A stretch of DNA of 64,000 nt, taken from contig JADNRX010000093.1 in NCBI GenBank assembly GCA_015501595.1, positions 99,063 through 163,062 of the forward strand, written 5' to 3'. Each line of letters opens with the position of its first letter. The stretch's first letter is position 1. The position numbers and the translations under genes were made by a program. Below, one piece after another: positions 59,001 to 64,000 of the stretch. This DNA comes from Hymenopellis radicata (lineage: Eukaryota > Basidiomycota > Agaricomycetes > Agaricales > Physalacriaceae). The notes under the pieces are model-generated. The model was given only the letters and a program-made list of their open reading frames with translations, was not told where the DNA came from and did no database searches.

Positions 59001-59909
59001 TCATTGGTGGCCTCATATCACAGTCAGAAGTGCACCTACGTAACCCCATTAATTGAGCTATCGCTGATATCGACACGGGGGTATGTCGTGTCCTTTGGGT
59101 ATGCGTTCCTTTTCAGCGCATATATTTGACTACGCTGACGCGTAATTCCTAGGATTTCTAGTCGCCACTGTCCAGTCTTGGACTACCGCTCTCATGAAAA
59201 CATCTGATACGCCTATCGAAAATCAGTCCTATTCCTGAACTACTTTAGCTCTCGAATGTGAGCTCAGCTGTCTCTTGTTTTTACCTTCTGACCGCTACGC
59301 AGCCCGACACTAGCGCGTCGTATACCCACTTGAGGAAAGTTTTCCGCCACGCTTCAGAACCACCTCGGATAGATTTCGGTGCTGGCGTGCTTCTTGAACA
59401 TCGTATCACCGTCTGTTATCGCTATCTTCGGATATCGACGTGCAAGTGATTGCACTGAAGAACATAGCGTACGTCGCTTGCAATGCGATCTAAACGGTGG
59501 ACTAAGTATATCATCATGATTGATACAGAACACAAAGCACATTCGTCGCTCTTGACATCGACTTCGAAACGGATGGCACTCGTTCCTCAACACAAGCCTA
59601 CCTAAAATCACATTGAGAATAGACACGCGGCGTATTATTCTCCTCATCATGTCTGGACCATTGCCATTCAATAACCAGGTCTAAAAATAACACTCCCTCT
59701 GTTCATCAGAACAACACTGATATCATGTAGGATTCTCGTCGTATCCGCGCGACTACCTTTGACTTCCTTACAAGTCCCGTCTCTCTCACACTCCAACGTT
59801 GCACCTGCTGCCTCTGCGGGACGCTTGGCAGGAACACTCCTCCGAGATATGAGTATAAATTCCTTCTCGCTAGATAGTGCTGGTTAGTGCCAATCCTCGG
59901 TGCATCATC
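56008..59909. other. 3.9 kb gene-poor region
   Basis: The longest frame, 56559-57458 (plus), is Ser/Pro/Arg-rich without a recognisable domain and may be fortuitous or a gag-like remnant. At 57612-57630 a purine run is followed by tgtaagggg, which resembles the end of a retrotransposon interior and the start of an LTR, but no partner LTR was found. Frames at 57878-58327 (plus) and 58033-58446 (minus) overlap each other, so at most one is real. No RNA gene seen. Confidence 0.35.
59854..59860 (+). promoter_or_regulatory. TATA box of the S53 peptidase gene
   Basis: tataaat, 50 bp upstream of the ATG at 59910. Confidence 0.55.
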
Positions 59910-62211
59910 ATGGTTAGAATCATCTCCCTCAGCACTGTACTCGTCGCCCTCGCGCTCGCCGCTTGTGGCACCCCCACGCCTCGCGCGATGAGGGTCCACG
60001 ATCGTCGTGAAGCCGTCCCCAAGGGCTTCGCTGCTGCTGAGATGGCCAGCGCCAATACAAACCTCAACCTGCGTATCGCATTGACGCCCAAAGATATCGC
60101 TGGCTTGGAGAAGACACTCTTGTCCGTCAGCACCCCCAGCAGCGCCTCCTACGGCCAATATCTATCTCTGGACCAAGTCAGTTTGATGCACGCGACACCC
60201 TCCGTATAAAGCTAACATACTATAATAGGTCAAAGCATACACCTCGCCCACCGAGGAATCCGTATCCGCCGTCACAGCCTGGCTCACCGAACACGGCGTA
60301 ACCGACATCGCCGTAACGGGCGCCTACAACGACTGGCTCTCCTTTAGCGTCCCCGTAGAAACCGCCAACACCCTCTTCTCCGCCCAGTTCCAAAACTTTG
60401 TGGACGTGGACTCTGGGGAGCGGATCACGCGCACGCTGGAATATTCCCTTCCGAAGGATCTTGAGGCGGATATCGCGTTGGTGCATCCCACGACGTCCTT
60501 CGCGAAGCCCCGCTTCGGACCGACGAGTCCTGTATTCTCTATTCCAGTGCCTAACGCCAACGTCACTGAACGTGCGAACCCAGCGCCTTCGAGCTGTGCT
60601 AGTGTCGTCACTCCGGCTTGTTTGCAAGCGCTATATGGTATTCCCACTACCCCTGCCACGCAGTCTTCGAACGTCCTTGGTGTCACTGGGTTTATTGACC
60701 AATACGCCAACGTTAGTTGTCAGTTCTGTTTGGGATTATTCACATTAGCTGACACGCTGACAGCAAGCGGATCTTGGACGATTCCTCAGGCGACTCAGAA
60801 CAGACATCAACCCAAACACGACTTTTACGCTGCAGACCGTCGACGGTGGCGTGAACCCTCAGACTCTTTCCGAAGCCGGTATCGAAGCTGTACGATAATT
60901 CTCAGCCTTCCTCGCTCACAAAGCTAACCTCCGTATCACATAGAACCTCGATATTCAATACACAATCGGCATGGCTACCGGCGTCCCAGTCGTTTTCATC
61001 AGTGTGGGAGAAGATAACCCCGACGGCGTCAGCGGCTTTATTGACGTGATGGACGTCCTGACTGCCGAGGAGAATCCGCCTCAGGTGAATATTCCCAACT
61101 ATCATGGTCTTCTTTTGTTGAAAAACATTTCAGGTCGTTACCACAAGTTATGGCTTTGACGAGACAGATCTCCCCATCGACCTAGCAACGTATGTATTGG
61201 TATCATCATCCAACTCCTTTTGCTAACACCGAACCAAGACGTATGTGTGATGGCTACATGGCACTGGGCGCGCGTGGTGTTTCCATCCTTTTCGCCTCAG
61301 GTAAACAAACCTGCTTCGCTTTCACCTCTATATCTAATACACTTCTATCAACATAGGCGACGGTGGTGTTTCGGGTGGTCAAAGTTCGCTTCTCCCTTCT
61401 TCTCCTCATCACTCCTTCTCACGGTGATCACCAGGCCAAGACTGCACGACCTTCATCCCAGCATTCCCCGGCACCTGTCCTTGGCAGACCGCAGTCGGCG
61501 CAACCACCGGCATCACGGAAGTCGCTGCAGACTTCAGCAGCGGTGGGTTCTCCAACTACTTCTCTATTCCCGACTATCAGGCCGACGTGGTGGCTTCTTA
61601 TCTCTCTACCCTTGGCGACACCAACGCGGGCCTGTTCAACGCTTCTGGACGCGCGTTCCCGGATATTGCGGCCCAAGGCGAGAACGTCGAGATCAACTGG
61701 CAGAACCAGTTTGGTCTTGTGGGCGGGACGTCGTGTTCCAGCCCGATCTTTGCGAGCATCATTTCGTTGGTGAACGATCGTCTGATTGCTGCTGGTCAAC
61801 CGGTGCTTGGTTTCTTGAACCCTTTGTGAGTCGTGTTGTGGTCGGCTTTTTTCGTTTAGTTGACCTGCTTTTGTGCGAAGCATCTACTCCAATCCGCAAG
61901 CCTTCTTCGATATCACGTCAGGCAGCAATCCTGGATGTAGGTTCCGAAATATAGACACGACTTCTTGATGTTCATGTCGTGTTTCTCTAGGCAATACCGA
62001 TGGCTTCCCGGCTACCGCTGGCTGTACGTACTTCTTAATATCGATTGTTGCTTTGGAGCCGCTACTGACATTTATCTTCCGAACTTCTAGGGGATCCTGT
62101 GAGTAATTACCCCCCTCTTTCTACTAGCTTTATAACTAATACTTTGTCGTGAAGGTCACCGGCTTTGGAACGCCCAACTTCGCTGCCATCTTAAGCGCCG
62201 CCGGACTGTAG
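59910..62211 (+). CDS. Secreted S53 peptidase (sedolisin / tripeptidyl-peptidase type)
   Basis: Twelve exons sum to 1701 nt, 566 residues. Introns: 60177-60228, 60712-60763, 60890-60943, 61085-61133, 61190-61238, 61301-61356, 61378-61434, 61826-61880, 61937-61990, 62024-62090, 62099-62154. An N-terminal signal peptide (MVRIISLSTVLVALALAACG) leads into an activation-type propeptide (PKDIAGLEKTLLSVSTPSS, YGQYLSLDQVKAY). Catalytic Glu and Asp sit in GIEANLDIQY, the oxyanion Asp in FASGDGGVSGG, and the nucleophile Ser in GGTSCSSPIFAS. The C-terminal Ca-site motif WDPVTGFGTPNF is assembled over an exon of only 8 nt (62091-62098). Acts outside the cell at acid pH (family knowledge), probably in nutrient release. 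Fully open; start set by signal peptide and TATA. Confidence 0.92.
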
Positions 62212-62330
62212 AAATGAGAAAATGTCAGGTAGTACTATTTAATGATCACGAGAATGTGCATATGTCATCACTATTTCCAGTCGCCTTTTACTCTGATTTA
62301 CCCGATTTGACGTTCGACCCTCACTTTATC

Positions 62331-62864
62331 ATGTCTTCAGCGACGCTGTTCCCTATCGCGCCATCCAACGACGTCGAACACCTACCAAATTTCGGCCGTC
62401 CACCAAACATTCACTCGCCTCCCGATTTGTCTTGGATCTACAAGGACCCAGACGAAGACCTCGACGTTAACCTTATTATCACGCGCTCTACCGGAGACAT
62501 TACTGAGCCGCACGACCATCACTGGAAACTCTCATGGACCGTTGCGGAAACGAGCGAGGCCCCATATCACCGCCACCTCGACATTGTGCAGGAGATTGGC
62601 ATCAACTATTTGACGAACTGGGGACCGTTGACGTCTGCGAAGAGGCAGGGTAGCGAACACGTTATTTGCATGGCGAGGATGAGTTTACGGAAGAGACAGG
62701 ACCTGGAGGCAGTTGCAGCTGCAGAACCTGTGCGCGTTCCGGATGGGCAGTGGAATTGTCAGGATTGGTTGATCAGCGTGCTCGAGAAAGCAGAGGCGCT
62801 GGGAATTCTGACGCACGAACAATGGTGGCACACTGTACAGCTAGCACAGCTGTTCAACTTTTAA
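62331..62864 (+). CDS. Small fungal protein, DUF6914-like
   Basis: Single exon, 177 residues from the ATG at 62331 (MSSATLFPIAPSND); the frame is open further upstream, into the 3' flank of the peptidase gene. Features: DHHWKLSWTV, YHRHLDIVQEIG, YLTNWGPLTSAK, then PVRVPDGQWNCQDWLISVLE. The WNCQDW motif and the upstream His match a widespread agaric family I recall as DUF6914; the assignment is from memory of the pattern. His plus Cys placement hints at a papain-like fold but activity is unproven. It lies 120 bp after the peptidase stop on the same strand. No signal peptide. Confidence 0.65.
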   Translation: MSSATLFPIAPSNDVEHLPNFGRPPNIHSPPDLSWIYKDPDEDLDVNLIITRSTGDITEPHDHHWKLSWTVAETSEAPYHRHLDIVQEIGINYLTNWGPLTSAKRQGSEHVICMARMSLRKRQDLEAVAAAEPVRVPDGQWNCQDWLISVLEKAEALGILTHEQWWHTVQLAQLFNF

Positions 62865-62997
62865 TACAACTCCGGCAGTTCATCAGTACTAGTAAGCGCG
62901 CGTTTGTTATTGTATGATGTAGACATTTGACATTCCATAATCAGGCATCTACAGCTAGACGCTGTATTTTACACTTCCAATTCAACTATCCAACACA

Positions 62998-63572
62998 TTA
63001 CTCAGAATCATCGCTGAGGAACCCAGCCTCCGCCAACAAAGTCCGGGTATGCTTCGTATCGGGCTTGATGTCACCGTTTAGTGGCGCGAACCACTTTCGT
63101 ATCTTGCTGTTGAAGATAACGGGATAGAAGACGCCTTCTTTCTATTCGAACTGTCAGGGAAGCTGTCACCGGAGAAAGAGACACTCCACAAACCTCGCGC
63201 GTTGATCCCGTCTTCGTCTTCTGTCCGGTAACCTGACCCAAATGCCAGTTTCCACCACTGGTGCGTATCCACACGCGTTCGCCTGCCTATAGTGTAAAGA
63301 CTCGTCAGCGCAGGTATGAAGGGAAAGAGAGGGGAGCTTACATGGAACGTGTACAGCCACGATTCGTCAATGTCTATGGGTTGTGGCTCGTCTTCTGACT
63401 CGGTGTCTGAATCGCTCCAGCCTGGATGCTCGTCGCCAGACCCAGCGGAACTCGAGTCGGAACGTATAGGCGAAGGAGGCAAATCGGTGGATGGGCCACT
63501 GGCGACTCGCTGCTGTTTGCGCGCGATGCGACGGGATGGTGCAGATGCGATAATGGGAGTAGTAGTAGACAT
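62998..63572 (-). CDS. Small acidic/SH3-like fungal protein, unassigned
   Basis: Three exons (introns 63287-63341 and 63142-63193) sum to 468 nt, 155 residues. The N terminus has a basic start (SRRIARKQQRVAS), then an acidic Ser-rich stretch (WSDSDTESEDEPQPIDIDE). After the first intron comes AGERVWIRTSGGNWHLGQV, a short beta-rich SH3/Tudor-like segment, then EGVFYPVIFNSKIRKWFAP and an end EAGFLSDDSE. This looks like a member of a lineage-specific Agaricomycete family; I do not know a function. Convergent with the DUF6914-like gene, stops 133 bp apart. A TATA box precedes it by about 113 bp. Confidence 0.7.
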
Positions 63573-64000
63573 GGGGGCTGTTGTCCGATCTGCTGATTGT
63601 GGCTCTCGAGTAGGTACTTATAGAATAGAGATGCTGTTGCGGGTGAGGTGATTGGTGATGGGCCTGTGTTGGTGCAGATCGGCCTTTTATATTAAATGAT
63701 TGCTGCAGAGCCACTGAACCGCTGAAAGAACAAGAGATGACCAAATTGGGACGGCGTGGGTATTGTTCTGCACCGCGTTCCAACTTTTCATTGTCGCCGG
63801 ATTAGGCGATGGCCTTTGTATTGCCCCCAGTAGTTTTTTTTTTTTTTGGATGCACGCTTCGGCGCGGCAGCGCCGTATAGTTCTTCGTTCCGATATCACC
63901 GGACTTCGAACTGCATGGGAGGATGGGTGGGAGGAGCCGGTCAAAATGCATTAACGCACACTAGTAGAGTTCAAAATTGAGGCATCTGCCAGGCAGCAGG
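63573..64000. other. Upstream flank with a TATA box and a T-run
   Basis: Holds ttttata (tataaaa on the minus strand, 63685-63691) for the gene to the left and a run of about 15 T near 63834-63848. No gene seen to the window edge. Confidence 0.5.

Noticed and set aside
1..64000. CRISPR arrays, rRNA genes, prokaryotic operons or a defence island
   Set aside because: Introns, TATA spacing and gene families are all those of a basidiomycete nuclear genome; no regularly spaced repeats were seen.

Overview
The window is nuclear DNA from a filamentous basidiomycete, almost certainly an Agaricomycete. Genes are cut by many 46-60 bp GT-AG introns. F-box-like, DUF4246, CHAT/TPR, DUF6699 and agaric-type SET proteins occur together, and a tRNA-Tyr carries a short intron. 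There are no operons. Gene models were rebuilt by reading splice sites. For DUF4246, GST, C2H2, hydrolase, CHAT, SET, S53, the two paralogues and the SH3-like gene, exon lengths sum to a multiple of three.

Layout. 0.5-9 kb: F-box-like gene, DUF4246 putative oxygenase, intact glutathione S-transferase (GST), C2H2 zinc-finger factor. 9.3-15 kb: GH85 endo-beta-N-acetylglucosaminidase (+), then an alpha/beta hydrolase and an unassigned nuclear-looking protein (both -). 15-21.8 kb: decayed, 5'-truncated LINE retrotransposon (-). 22-30 kb: NTF2-like protein, F-box protein, short-chain dehydrogenase, broken GST copy, DUF6699 protein. 31.6-41.2 kb: CHAT caspase-like/TPR protein, tRNA-Tyr, SET protein with an in-frame stop, and a WD40-type inositol polyphosphate 5-phosphatase. 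41.9-49.4 kb: third GST copy, an NLR-type N-terminal-domain gene without NACHT, and two tandem paralogues of an unassigned family. 50.3-56 kb: group III (Nik1/Os-1) hybrid histidine kinase. 59.9-63.6 kb: S53 sedolisin peptidase and two small fungal proteins.

Three things stand out. (1) A block with a GST gene occurs three times (4.7-6.4, 26.6-28.6 inverted, 41.9-43.9 kb). Only the first copy is intact, and the other two also share the promoter side of the dehydrogenase. (2) At least six otherwise well conserved genes are broken by exactly one missing base, usually in a short G or C run. This looks more like consensus undercalling than independent pseudogenes and should be settled first. (3) The Nik1-like kinase has a duplicated three-unit HAMP module, giving about ten HAMP units; the copies match in protein but differ at many silent sites.

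Functional links are loose: GST, dehydrogenase and the putative dioxygenase suggest small-molecule detoxification; the ENGase and S53 peptidase suggest glycoprotein and protein turnover; Nik1, 5-phosphatase and C2H2 factor are signalling; the CHAT protein and NLR-type fragment belong to families tied to fungal self/non-self and cell-death responses. I saw no CRISPR array, rRNA gene or bacterial-type operon.
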